Assembly (NCBI GenBank): GCA_003545125.1 | Contig: DQCI01000239.1 | Location: forward strand, 1-21,456 | Length of the DNA stretch: 21,456 nt | Reading direction: 5' to 3' | Source: Paracoccaceae bacterium | GTDB lineage: Bacteria > Pseudomonadota > Alphaproteobacteria > Rhodobacterales > Rhodobacteraceae | Part shown: piece by piece, positions 7,200-13,406 of the stretch | Layout: every line of letters starts with the position of its first letter | How positions within the stretch are numbered: the stretch's first letter is position 1 | Program-made: the position numbers and the translations under genes | The notes under the pieces: generated by a model | Told to the model about the DNA's origin: nothing | Seen by the model: only the letters and a program-made list of their open reading frames with translations | Databases searched by the model: none

Positions 7200-8150
7200 T
7201 CAGGCCCGCCCGAGTTTCTCCAGCCTTGCCGCGCGCAGCCGCGCGAAATCGTCGCCGGCGTGATAGGATGACCGGGTGAGCGGCGTGGCAGAGACCATGT
7301 GGAATCCCTTGCCATAGGCCGCGTCCTCGTAGGCCTTGAACTCCTCGGGTGTGACAAACCGGTCGACCGCGTGGTGTTTCGGCGTCGGCTGCAGATATTG
7401 GCCGATGGTGATGAAATCGATGTCGGCCGCGCGCATGTCGTCCATCACCTGCATCACCCCCTGCCGGTCTTCGCCCAGCCCGACCATGATGCCCGACTTC
7501 GTGAACATCGCCGGATCCAGCTCCTTGACCCGCTGCAACAGCCTGAGCGAGTGGAAATACCGCGCGCCGGGGCGCACCGTCGGGTAGAGCCCGGGCACCG
7601 TCTCGAGATTGTGGTTGAACACGTCCGGGCGCGCCTTGACCACTACCTCCAGCGCAGCGGGCTCGGACTTGAGAAAGTCGGGCGTGAGGATCTCGATCGT
7701 CGTCTCCGGCGCCTTGCGCCGGATCGCCCGGATCGTCATCGCGAAATGCTCGGCGCCGCCGTCGGCCACGTCGTCGCGGTCAACGCTGGTGATCACCACG
7801 TGGTTGAGCCCGAGCTTGGCCACCGCATCGCCCACCCGGCCCGGTTCGAACGCATCGAGCGGATTGGGCCGTCCGGTCGCGACGTTGCAGAAGGTGCAAC
7901 CGCGCGTGCAGATCTCGCCCATGATCATCATCGTCGCATGGCCGGCGTTCCAGCATTCGCCGACATTGGGGCAGCCCGCCTCCTCGCAGACCGTCGCCAG
8001 CCCGTGCTCGCGCATGATCCGGTGGGTATCGGCATAGCCCTTGCCGCCGGGCGCACGCACCCGGATCCAGCCGGGCTTTTTCGGCTGGGCCTGGTCGGGA
8101 CGGTGGGCCTTCTCGGGGTGACGGCCTGCGGGGGTCTTCAGATCGCGCAT
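7200..8150 (-). CDS. lipA: Lipoyl synthase
   Basis: This radical SAM enzyme inserts two sulfurs into octanoyl groups on lipoyl domains of 2-oxoacid dehydrogenases and the glycine cleavage H protein. The 316-residue protein shows the auxiliary-cluster cysteines C55, C60 and C66 ([12 protein letters not shown]). The radical SAM cluster is C81, C85 and C88 (CTRGCTFC). The C-terminal RSSYHAGD contains the conserved serine that ligates the auxiliary cluster. Length is normal. The start at 8150 has GGAGAG a few bases upstream; an in-frame ATG at 8276 would add 42 non-family residues. It is divergent from the beta-hydroxyacid dehydrogenase gene, with 228 bp between starts. In related genomes lipA is often followed by the RatA/Coq10 gene, which here is separated from it by about 4 kb of other genes. 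Confidence 0.99.
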   Translation of the reverse strand: MRDLKTPAGRHPEKAHRPDQAQPKKPGWIRVRAPGGKGYADTHRIMREHGLATVCEEAGCPNVGECWNAGHATMMIMGEICTRGCTFCNVATGRPNPLDAFEPGRVGDAVAKLGLNHVVITSVDRDDVADGGAEHFAMTIRAIRRKAPETTIEILTPDFLKSEPAALEVVVKARPDVFNHNLETVPGLYPTVRPGARYFHSLRLLQRVKELDPAMFTKSGIMVGLGEDRQGVMQVMDDMRAADIDFITIGQYLQPTPKHHAVDRFVTPEEFKAYEDAAYGKGFHMVSATPLTRSSYHAGDDFARLRAARLEKLGRA

Positions 8151-8290
8151 GGTTCTCTCCGTTTGGGCGTATATAGGCAGCGCGGGCGCGGCTGTCACAT
8201 CGAAACGGCGCAAACCCGATCTGTGCACGCCGGGTGGCTCCGGTCGGCACTGGCCGCCACGATCCGGCAAATCCAACGCCGGTCCCGGGA

Positions 8291-8318
8291 ATTTTCGACT
8301 GGTATACTAGTCGAAAAT
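8291..8318. promoter_or_regulatory. 28-bp palindromic operator, GntR/FCD-like, overlapping a -10 box
   Basis: ATTTTCGACT (8291-8300) and AGTCGAAAAT (8309-8318) flank GGTATACT. The whole 28 bp is palindromic except for the pair 8301/8308. The core TGGTATACTA resembles the NGTATACN operators of GntR regulators of the FCD subfamily. TATACT (8303-8308) matches five of six bases of a -10 box, so binding would block a promoter reading toward the dehydrogenase at 8379. No clear -35 is seen. No GntR gene lies in the window, so the regulator must be encoded elsewhere. Confidence 0.75.
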
Positions 8319-8378
8319 GGTGTAGCCAGCTTGGGTGAACCCACGCAGCAATTTCGCAGCAATCTCCTGGAGTCAGCT

Positions 8379-9260
8379 ATGCCAAAGCCCGTCATCGGTT
8401 TCATCGGCCTCGGCCTCATGGGCGGCAACATGGTCGAGAACCTTCAGACGCGAGGTTTCGAACTTGTCGTCATGGACCTCAACAAGGATGCCGTCGCGAC
8501 CGTGATCGACCGCGGCAACGCCAGGGAGGCCGCGTCGCCCAAGGACCTTGCCGAAGCCAGCGACATCGTGATGCTCTGTCTCACCACCTCCGAAGTTGTC
8601 GAAAAGATCGTCTACGGCGACAGCGGCATCCTCGCCGGCATCAAGGCCGGCGCCGTGCTGATCGATTTCGGCACTTCGATCCCCGCCTCCACCCGCAAGA
8701 TCGGCGCCGATCTCGCCGCCAAGGGCGCGGGCATGATCGACGCCCCGCTCGGCCGCACCCCGGCGCACGCCAAGGACGGGCTGCTCAACATCATGGCCGC
8801 GGGCGACAAGCAGACCTTCGACAAGGTCAATCCGGTGCTCGACGAGCAGGGCGAAAACGTGTTCCACCTCGGCGCGCTCGGCGCCGGCCACACGACCAAG
8901 CTCATCAACAACTTCATCGGCATGACCACCGTCAGCGCCATGAGCCAGGCTTTCGACGTCGCCAGCCGCGCCGGTGTCGACCGCAAGCAGCTCCACGAGA
9001 TCATGTCGACTGGCCCGTCGAACTCGCCCTTCATGGGCTTTTGCAAAACCTACGCGGTGGATGGCGTGAGCGATCTGGGCTTCTCGATCAACAACGCCAA
9101 CAAGGATCTGGGCTACTTCCTCAAGATGGTCGAAGACCTGGGCACCCGGTCCGAGATCGCCGAAGGCACCTCGCACAACCTCCAGGCCGCGGTCGACGCG
9201 GGCCTCGGCAATGGCAACGTGCCGGAGATCCTCGACTACTTCGCCAAACTCGAGACCTGA
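8379..9260 (+). CDS. NAD(P)-dependent beta-hydroxyacid dehydrogenase (HIBADH family, YihU-like substrate loop)
   Basis: A 293-residue cytoplasmic oxidoreductase of the 3-hydroxyisobutyrate dehydrogenase superfamily, which reversibly oxidises beta-hydroxyacids to semialdehydes. The N-terminal Rossmann fold opens FIGLGLMGGNM (GxGxxG at G10-G15), with an acidic residue after beta-2 (VVMDLNKD) suggesting NAD preference. The catalytic lysine is K174 in GHTTKLINN. The substrate loop reads DAPLGRTP (121-128) instead of the usual DAPVSGG; a GRT loop is also found in YihU, the 3-sulfolactaldehyde reductase, and some semialdehyde reductases. The C-terminal all-helical domain is complete. The start at 8379 has GGAG (8369-8372) six bases upstream; a much longer in-frame opening from 7299 runs antisense through lipA and is spurious. 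A strong palindromic operator lies 61 bp upstream and a hairpin terminator follows. The exact substrate is not determinable. Confidence 0.93.
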   Translation: MPKPVIGFIGLGLMGGNMVENLQTRGFELVVMDLNKDAVATVIDRGNAREAASPKDLAEASDIVMLCLTTSEVVEKIVYGDSGILAGIKAGAVLIDFGTSIPASTRKIGADLAAKGAGMIDAPLGRTPAHAKDGLLNIMAAGDKQTFDKVNPVLDEQGENVFHLGALGAGHTTKLINNFIGMTTVSAMSQAFDVASRAGVDRKQLHEIMSTGPSNSPFMGFCKTYAVDGVSDLGFSINNANKDLGYFLKMVEDLGTRSEIAEGTSHNLQAAVDAGLGNGNVPEILDYFAKLET

Positions 9261-9293
9261 GCCCGCCGCCTGCGGGCCGCGATGGCCAGGATT

Positions 9294-9333
9294 GGCCGCG
9301 GGCCCCCGCCGGGGGGCGCGGCCATTTTCGTTT
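9294..9333 (+). terminator. Intrinsic terminator of the dehydrogenase gene
   Basis: GGCCGCG (9294-9300) pairs with CGCGGCC (9317-9323). An inner CCCCC (9303-9307) pairs with GGGGG (9311-9315), separated by a small internal loop. The stem is followed by ATTTTCGTTT. It lies 33 bp after the dehydrogenase stop. Confidence 0.72.
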
Positions 9334-9512
9334 GGCGACGCAAGGGGGCCCGGCGGTTTCGGTCCGGCGCCGGCCTGCGGCACCACGACCCCATCCCGAC
9401 GCACGAGACGCGCACCCACCTGCGCCGCATCGGCACGGCAAAGCCGCGCGCCCCACCCCGGGCACACGCGGCCATGTACTGTGGCGGGACAAAACGCGGC
9501 CCCGCCGGCCGG

Positions 9513-9959
9513 TCAGGCGGGGGCGGTAAAGGCTTTGACCCCGGCTTCCGCGACCTCCCGGTCCTGGTCCGGCGTCCCGGTGCTGGTCCCGGTGCTGGTC
9601 CCGGTGCTGGCCCCGATCCCGCCGATCACCACGCCGTCGACCAACACCGGCACACCGCCGGCGAGCACCATCATCCGGCCGCCATGCGCCGAGGTCAGCC
9701 CGAAAGCCGGCGCGCCGGGCTGCACCGCCGGGCTCAGCTCATGGGTCGCCTTGCGGGTGCCGGTCGCGGTGAAGGCCTTGTCGATGGCGATCGACACGCC
9801 GATGGTCTTGGCCCCGTCCATCCGCTCGAAAGCGATCAGGGTGCCGCTCTCGTCGGTCACGGCGAGGCACGTCGGCACCCCCATATGTTCCGCACGGGCC
9901 CAGGCTGCGGCGATCATCGCCTGTGCATCGGCCAGGTCCAGCCGATTGACTGTCAGCAT
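9513..9959 (-). CDS. GlcG/HbpS-type (DUF336) protein with a repeat-expanded loop
   Basis: A 148-residue protein of the GlcG/HbpS family, small oligomeric proteins linked to haem binding or carried beside oxidation operons. The family pattern is clear: an N-terminal helix (LADAQAMIAAAWARAEHMGV), a strand (TCLAVTDESGTLIAFERMDGA), KAFTATGTRKATHEL, then GGVPVLVDGVVIGGIGAS. Before the closing DQDREVAEAG helix the sequence reads STGT three times. This matches three 12-bp direct repeats at 9574-9609, where relatives generally have a short GxSGGT-type turn. No signal peptide is seen. The start at 9959 has AAGGA about five bases upstream; a longer in-frame opening from 10217 overlaps the divergent gene and is rejected. 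The function of this family is poorly defined; haem binding is family knowledge, not shown here. Confidence 0.9.
   Translation of the reverse strand: MLTVNRLDLADAQAMIAAAWARAEHMGVPTCLAVTDESGTLIAFERMDGAKTIGVSIAIDKAFTATGTRKATHELSPAVQPGAPAFGLTSAHGGRMMVLAGGVPVLVDGVVIGGIGASTGTSTGTSTGTPDQDREVAEAGVKAFTAPA
9574..9609. repeat. Three tandem 12-bp repeats inside the GlcG-like gene
   Basis: GTCCCGGTGCTG occurs three times in perfect tandem (9574-9585, 9586-9597, 9598-9609), followed by a degenerate partial copy. On the coding strand each unit encodes STGT. Copy-number change would keep frame. Confidence 0.92.
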
Positions 9960-9984
9960 GGGGTCCTTCCCGGGTGTGGTTTCT

Positions 9985-10074
9985 CGCCGCCCGGCGGGCG
10001 GCGCGACACCGCCGCAGCCCCGCACGGGGCGGCCGGACACCGGCGTCCGCGCGCACCGTCCGCCGACCGGTGCG
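9985..10074. other. Divergent intergenic region packed with four consecutive hairpins
   Basis: Between the divergent GlcG-like and DUF1801 genes lie four non-overlapping inverted repeats. They are a perfect 9-bp-arm repeat around one G (9985-10003), GCCCCG/CGGGGC (10017-10030), CGGAC/GTCCG (10034-10038 and 10045-10049) and CGCACCG/CGGTGCG (10052-10058 and 10068-10074). High G+C makes chance hairpins common, so this is only suggestive. No promoter boxes are clear. Confidence 0.4.
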
Positions 10075-10117
10075 AGACACGCTTGCGCAACGTCCCGCCG
10101 TCGGCCAGGCTGACCCC

Positions 10118-10501
10118 ATGGCCAGGTTCGACACCCATGACGCCTATCTCGCGTCCCTGCCCGACGACCAGCGTGCGGCCCTCGAAACCCTGCGCGCGCA
10201 GATCCGGGCCGCCGCACCGGAGGCGGACGAGATGTTTTCCTACGGCATCCCCGCCTTCCGGGTGGGCCCCGGCAAGGGCCCAGGAAAGCGCCCAGGAAAG
10301 GGCAAGGTGCTGGTCGGATACGCGGCGATGAAGCAACATTGCGGCTTCTATGTCTTCGAAGGCGATCTGGTCGGGCGGTTCGCCGACCGGCTCGCGGCGT
10401 TCTCCATCGCCCAGGGCGCCGTGCGGTTCACGCCCGACCACCCGATCCCGGCGGCGCTGGTGGCACAGATGGTGGCCGCCCGCCGCGCCAAGATCGGCTG
10501 A
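10118..10501 (+). CDS. DUF1801 (YdhG-like) small protein with a GPGK-repeat insertion
   Basis: A 127-residue protein of the DUF1801 family, small cytoplasmic proteins whose relatives have been called iron-chaperone-like, with no firm activity. Family features are the N-terminal helices (YLASLPDDQRAALETLRAQI), the segment EMFSYGIPAFRV, then KVLVGYAAMKQHCGFYVFEG and a C-terminal helical tail with basic residues. Between PAFRV and KVLVGY, where relatives have a short turn, this copy carries GPGKGPGKRPGKGK, encoded by three 12-bp near-repeats (10265-10300). The start at 10118 puts the protein in family register, though its ribosome site is weak; an in-frame opening from 9974 would run through the hairpin-rich intergenic DNA. 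It is divergent from the GlcG-like gene and upstream of the SDR gene with a 126-bp gap. Confidence 0.87.
   Translation: MARFDTHDAYLASLPDDQRAALETLRAQIRAAAPEADEMFSYGIPAFRVGPGKGPGKRPGKGKVLVGYAAMKQHCGFYVFEGDLVGRFADRLAAFSIAQGAVRFTPDHPIPAALVAQMVAARRAKIG
10265..10300. repeat. Three 12-bp near-repeats inside the DUF1801 gene
   Basis: Units GGCCCCGGCAAG, GGCCCAGGAAAG and CGCCCAGGAAAG encode GPGK, GPGK and RPGK. The last two differ by one base. The tract adds a basic, flexible loop. Confidence 0.85.
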
Positions 10502-10627
10502 CCCCGGTCGCGGCGCCCGCCCTCCCCCTGCGCCCCCCGCACACGCCGCACCGGGGCTCTGGACAGTCGCCCGCGCGGGTGAGATACCGGCCCGGCACAC
10601 ACCTGCAATTCGACGGGGACACCGCAT

Positions 10628-11305
10628 ATGCCCGACAAGATCGCCCTCATCACCGGCGCCTCGCGCGGGCTCGGTGCCGCCCTGGCGCTGGCGCTCGCGC
10701 CCAGCCATCACATCGTTGCCGTCGCCCGGACCACCGGCGCGCTCGAAGAGCTCGACGATCGCATCCGCGCCGTCGGCGGCGAGGCCACGCTGGCACCGAT
10801 GGACATCGTCCTGCCCGAGGCCATGGCGCAGCTGTGCCGCGCGATCCACGAGCGGTGGGGCCGGGTCGACCTCTGGGCGCATACCGCCATCGAGGCGATG
10901 CAGCTCACGCCGACCAGCCACCTCGCGCTCCAGCCGGAGGACCTCGAAAAGAGCCTCAAGGTCAATGTCGAGGCGACCGCGCGGCTCATCGCCTATGTCG
11001 CACCGCTGCTCGGCGAGACCGGCACCGCCGCCTTCTTCCGCGACAGCCACGCGGGCGAGCCGTTCTTCGGCGGGTACGGCGCCACCAAGGCGGGGCAGAT
11101 GGCGCTTGTGGAGAGCTGGCAGAAAGAGACGGCACGGATCGGCCCCCGCGTCGTGATCGCCGCACCAAAGCCGCTCGCCACCGCGATGCGGGCCCGCTTC
11201 CACCCAAGCGAAGACCGCTCCGGCCTCGCCGCCCCCGCGGAGGAGGCGGTGCGGCTGTTGCCGCAGATCCTCGGCACGTCCCAGCGTGAAAACGGACCAG
11301 CCTGA
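10628..11305 (+). CDS. Short-chain dehydrogenase/reductase (YciK-like)
   Basis: A 225-residue SDR oxidoreductase. The N-terminal NAD(P)-binding motif TGASRGLG (residues 9-16) is intact. VARTT after beta-2 carries an arginine consistent with NADP preference. The catalytic YxxxK is Y150 and K154 (YGATK). The putative catalytic serine S140 is ten residues before the tyrosine, closer than the usual 12-14. The usual NNAG segment reads HTAI (in LWAHTAIEA), so the structural asparagine is not at the expected place. The C-terminal part is short and ends soon after PKPLATAMRARFHP. GGGGA about eight bases upstream supports the ATG at 10628. It follows DUF1801 on the same strand, and a hairpin with a T tract follows it. 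Substrate unknown. Confidence 0.9.
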   Translation: MPDKIALITGASRGLGAALALALAPSHHIVAVARTTGALEELDDRIRAVGGEATLAPMDIVLPEAMAQLCRAIHERWGRVDLWAHTAIEAMQLTPTSHLALQPEDLEKSLKVNVEATARLIAYVAPLLGETGTAAFFRDSHAGEPFFGGYGATKAGQMALVESWQKETARIGPRVVIAAPKPLATAMRARFHPSEDRSGLAAPAEEAVRLLPQILGTSQRENGPA

Positions 11306-11329
11306 AACTTCTGGTCCCGGGACTTTTTT
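11294..11329 (+). terminator. Intrinsic terminator of the SDR gene
   Basis: GGACCAG (11294-11300, inside the last codons) pairs with CTGGTCC (11311-11317). An alternative is the perfect palindrome GTCCCGGGAC (11314-11323), which directly abuts six T residues (11324-11329). The two stems are mutually exclusive. Confidence 0.65.
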
Positions 11330-11345
11330 CAAACTGCTAAATCAG

Positions 11346-11392
11346 GATCAAAATCCGTCTTCAGATCGGTCAAATCTCAATTGGTTTTGATC
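11346..11392 (-). terminator. Possible terminator-like stem at the end of the DUF4336 operon
   Basis: GATCAAAATC (11346-11355) pairs with GGTTTTGATC (11383-11392), with one G-U wobble, around a loop of about 27 bases. It overlaps the stop codon of the minus-strand gene. There is no clean T tract, so confidence is low. Confidence 0.4.
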
Positions 11393-12126
11393 TAGCCCCC
11401 GGCCCCGCCCTTTCGCAGGACCTTCGCCCAGGCCTCGTGGGCAACCGCCTTGGCGTCCGCGCGCACAAGATCTCCGTGAGACAACACGATCCGGTCGAAC
11501 TCCCAGGCGAGGATCGTCGAAAGCTGGGCGGCGGCTTCGCGCTTGTCGGTCCACCCGAGACTGTATTCCGGCGCTGGACGCGGTTTGTTCCACATGAAGG
11601 TGAGCGCCTTCCACCAGAATTTCAGAACCCGGTCGACTCCCGGGGTATCGTCGCCGATGAGTTCGATCAGATCGGTGACGATCAGCGTGCGCGAGGGCAT
11701 GTGCAGGAAAACCACCTCGCGAATGATCCTGTTGGCCGTGACCGGTTGCAGAGCGATTTCGCCGCCCCAATCCTTGGGCGGGTCCGCGCCGAGGACCGCA
11801 TCGTAACGCAGGCCCGGCTGTTTCTTCTCGACACCGGGGCAGATCAGCACCTGGGCGCCGGGCCAGACGTCGGCAGCCGCAGCGACGTGCAGGTGGTGAA
11901 AGGTGCCCGGGGCGACGATCCATCCGACCGGCCCGATGCCGTCGACCGCGCGTTTCAGCCCGTCGTCCAGCGGCCCCGGCGAATGCAGGATCACCCGCCC
12001 GTCGGCGAGACGGATCACTGTGGTGCGGGCGTTGAACCGCGATCCGGCGTAGCGCACCGGGTAGGGATGCACCCACACCGACCCGGCAGCAAATTCTTCC
12101 AGACCCGACCTGGCCTCGGTCACCAC
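11392..12126 (-). CDS. DUF4336 protein (metallo-beta-lactamase-like fold)
   Basis: A protein of about 244 residues resembling DUF4336 proteins, which look like divergent metallo-beta-lactamase-fold proteins without a defined activity. Visible family features are ARTTVIRLADGRVILHSPGP near the N-terminus, APGTFHHLHV with the two histidines, VVFLHMPSRTLIVTDLIELI in the middle, and IVLSHGDLV near the C-terminus. No ATG fits. Two consecutive GTG codons (12126-12124 and 12123-12121) lie just after the zapA stop, and the sequence becomes family-like right after them. I therefore place the start at GTG 12126, with a weak GAGCGGG ribosome site. An in-frame ATG at 12282 lies inside zapA and would add an arginine/proline-rich shadow. 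The gene is third in an apparent operon. Its link to division is only positional. Confidence 0.83.
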   Translation of the reverse strand: MVTEARSGLEEFAAGSVWVHPYPVRYAGSRFNARTTVIRLADGRVILHSPGPLDDGLKRAVDGIGPVGWIVAPGTFHHLHVAAAADVWPGAQVLICPGVEKKQPGLRYDAVLGADPPKDWGGEIALQPVTANRIIREVVFLHMPSRTLIVTDLIELIGDDTPGVDRVLKFWWKALTFMWNKPRPAPEYSLGWTDKREAAAQLSTILAWEFDRIVLSHGDLVRADAKAVAHEAWAKVLRKGGAGG

Positions 12127-12133
12127 CGCCCGC

Positions 12134-12532
12134 TCAGCGCGCGGCCTTCGCCTCGACCGCGGCGGCCAGCGCCTCGGCCTGGGCCGCGATCCCGGTGAGC
12201 GCCTCGACCGCCGGCGCCGCGGCGGCGCCGGCGCTCGCCACGCGGGCCTCGGCCTCGGCAAGCCGCGACCCGGCGTCGGCAAGCCGGCTTTCGAGCTCGG
12301 CGATCTTCTGTTCCGCGAGCTTCAGGTTGTCGTCGATCCCGGCGGTCTTGTCCGCCAGCATCAACCCGGACATCAGCAGCAGCCTCGGTTCGGTCAGGTG
12401 GCGGATCTGGGTCACCAGGGTCTGCGCCTCGGCGTCGAGCATGGCGGCGGCGGAGCGCAGGTAGTGCTCCTCGCCTTCCTGGCAGGCCACGTCGAACTCG
12501 CGGTCGCCGATCTTTACCGTCACGTCAGGCAT
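12134..12532 (-). CDS. zapA: Cell division protein ZapA
   Basis: ZapA binds FtsZ and bundles protofilaments to stabilise the division ring in the cytoplasm. The 132-residue protein has the characteristic N-terminal domain (VTVKIGDREFDVACQEGEEH, then YLRSAAAMLDAEAQTL), followed by LLLMSGLMLADKTAG. A long C-terminal alanine/glutamate-rich coiled coil runs from about residue 70 to the end. The start at 12532 is supported by a strong AGGAGGA about nine bases upstream, located inside the preceding gene. ZapA overlaps the upstream coiled-coil gene by eight bases and is followed by the DUF4336 gene after seven, so these three are almost certainly one transcript. In many proteobacteria the 6S RNA gene follows zapA; there is no room for it here. 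Confidence 0.93.
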   Translation of the reverse strand: MPDVTVKIGDREFDVACQEGEEHYLRSAAAMLDAEAQTLVTQIRHLTEPRLLLMSGLMLADKTAGIDDNLKLAEQKIAELESRLADAGSRLAEAEARVASAGAAAAPAVEALTGIAAQAEALAAAVEAKAAR

Positions 12533-13034
12533 GGGCCGCTTCCTCCTCATCCGCACCGCGCGCGGCGTCTGCCACCAGCGCGTTCAATTCGCCCAGCACC
12601 GCGTCGAGCTCGGCCCGGTCGGCCTCCTGGGCCGTGCGCAGGGCCTCAAGCTCGACCATCATCGATTTGTTCACCAGGTGCGGCTCGGCCACGCCGTGGG
12701 CGATCGCCTCGCGCAGCGCGGTGTTGTTGGCCCTGAGTTCGCCGTTCACCCGCGACAGCCGGGCGACGGTCTCTTCCTCTGCCGCGAGCAGCGCGCGCAG
12801 CCGTTCGACCTCGTCCGCCAGCACTTGCACGGTCCCGTCCTGCTTTTCCTTGATCGTGCGCACCCGCTCCTCGAGCTGGGCGTTGGCGGTCCGCTCCTCT
12901 TCGAGCGCCTCTGTGAGGCGGGCGACCTCGGCGCTGCCGTCCGCTCCGCCGCCTGGGCCAAGCCCCTCCAGCCCGGTCCCGATCCGGTCGAGCGCCGCGG
13001 TGATGCGCGCCTGAAGGTCTGTGATCTCTGTCAT
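12525..13034 (-). CDS. Coiled-coil protein encoded upstream of zapA
   Basis: A 169-residue acidic protein, nearly all helical. After a short N-terminal helix (MTEITDLQARITAALDRIG) and a glycine-rich linker (GPGGGADG) come long heptad-like stretches (EVARLTEALEEERTANAQLE, then ERVRTIKEKQDGTVQVLADE, then VERLRALLAAEEETVARLSR). The C-terminal half (LRANNTALREAIAHGVAEPH onward) is also helical. Genes of this type sit directly upstream of zapA in Rhodobacterales and related orders. The eight-base overlap and the strong zapA ribosome site within its end suggest co-translation. A role in division as a ZapA/ZapB-like partner is inference from position and shape. The ATG at 13034 has only a weak GCAGAGA ribosome site. 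Confidence 0.87.
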   Translation of the reverse strand: MTEITDLQARITAALDRIGTGLEGLGPGGGADGSAEVARLTEALEEERTANAQLEERVRTIKEKQDGTVQVLADEVERLRALLAAEEETVARLSRVNGELRANNTALREAIAHGVAEPHLVNKSMMVELEALRTAQEADRAELDAVLGELNALVADAARGADEEEAAHA

Positions 13035-13072
13035 TCTCTGCCCGTTCTCTGCTCGTGTCCCGGCGACATTGG

Positions 13073-13098
13073 TCCGTCACCGACATTTATCCGTCACC
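13073..13098. promoter_or_regulatory. Direct repeat upstream of the zapA operon
   Basis: TCCGTCACC occurs at 13073-13081 and 13090-13098, 17 bp apart start to start and 39-64 bp upstream of the coiled-coil gene start. The position fits a promoter-proximal regulator site, but no regulator can be named. Confidence 0.35.
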
Positions 13099-13368
13099 AG
13101 CGCCCCAAGGTCCAGCCCCGCGGGGCGAACGCACGCAGTTTCGCCAAAGCACCGGCGGCAGTGGCGGGGAGCCGGGCGCTGGTTTCGAGGCAGGTTCGGC
13201 GCAGATTCGCGGCAGATCCGGGGCATATCCGGTCGCCACACGGGGCGAATCGCGCCCGCGCCGCTGCCCCCGCCAGTCTAGCCAAAGCGGGGGCGTTTCA
13301 CGCCGTCCCGCCCCCGGTTCGCGCCCCTTCGGCTTGATATTGTGGCGACGGGTGGTATTCGGGTGCCG

Positions 13369-13378
13369 ACACCGGTGT
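13369..13378. promoter_or_regulatory. Palindrome in the tkt leader
   Basis: ACACCGGTGT is a perfect 10-bp palindrome, nested in a wider GTGCCG/CGGCAC inverted repeat, just ahead of the tkt ribosome site. It could be an operator or an mRNA leader hairpin. Confidence 0.3.
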
Positions 13379-13406
13379 TTCGCCGGCACTGAACAAGGAG
13401 ACCGCC

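Larger units (their letters stand above)
13035..13406. other. 372-bp divergent intergenic region (zapA operon / tkt)
   Basis: No gene is supported. On the zapA side there are two direct copies of TCCGTCACC (13073-13081 and 13090-13098). A loosely periodic stretch with about 11-bp repeats (GGCGCAGATTC-like) lies near 13199-13231. On the tkt side a weak TTGATA (13334-13339) with TATTCG 16 bp later could be a promoter. A palindrome ACACCGGTGT (13369-13378) lies 28 bp before the tkt start. Confidence 0.5.

Noticed and set aside
8373..9467. A 364-codon minus-strand frame opposite the beta-hydroxyacid dehydrogenase
   Set aside because: Antisense shadow; the plus strand has the GxGxxG motif and catalytic lysine.
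2578..10506. The 8-mer CTGACCCC occurring at 2578, 2771, 3303, 10110 and 10499, mostly in intergenic DNA
   Set aside because: One occurrence (10499) includes a stop codon in its proper place, spacing is irregular and there is no shared context. In DNA this rich in C it is probably chance.
11306..12133. 6S RNA gene downstream of zapA
   Set aside because: Only seven bases separate zapA from the next coding start, and the DUF4336 coding sequence fills the space to 11392.
13199..13231. Loose ~11-bp repeats (GCAGAT-like) as origin iterons
   Set aside because: Copies are imperfect, only three are present, and no replication gene or DnaA-box cluster is nearby.
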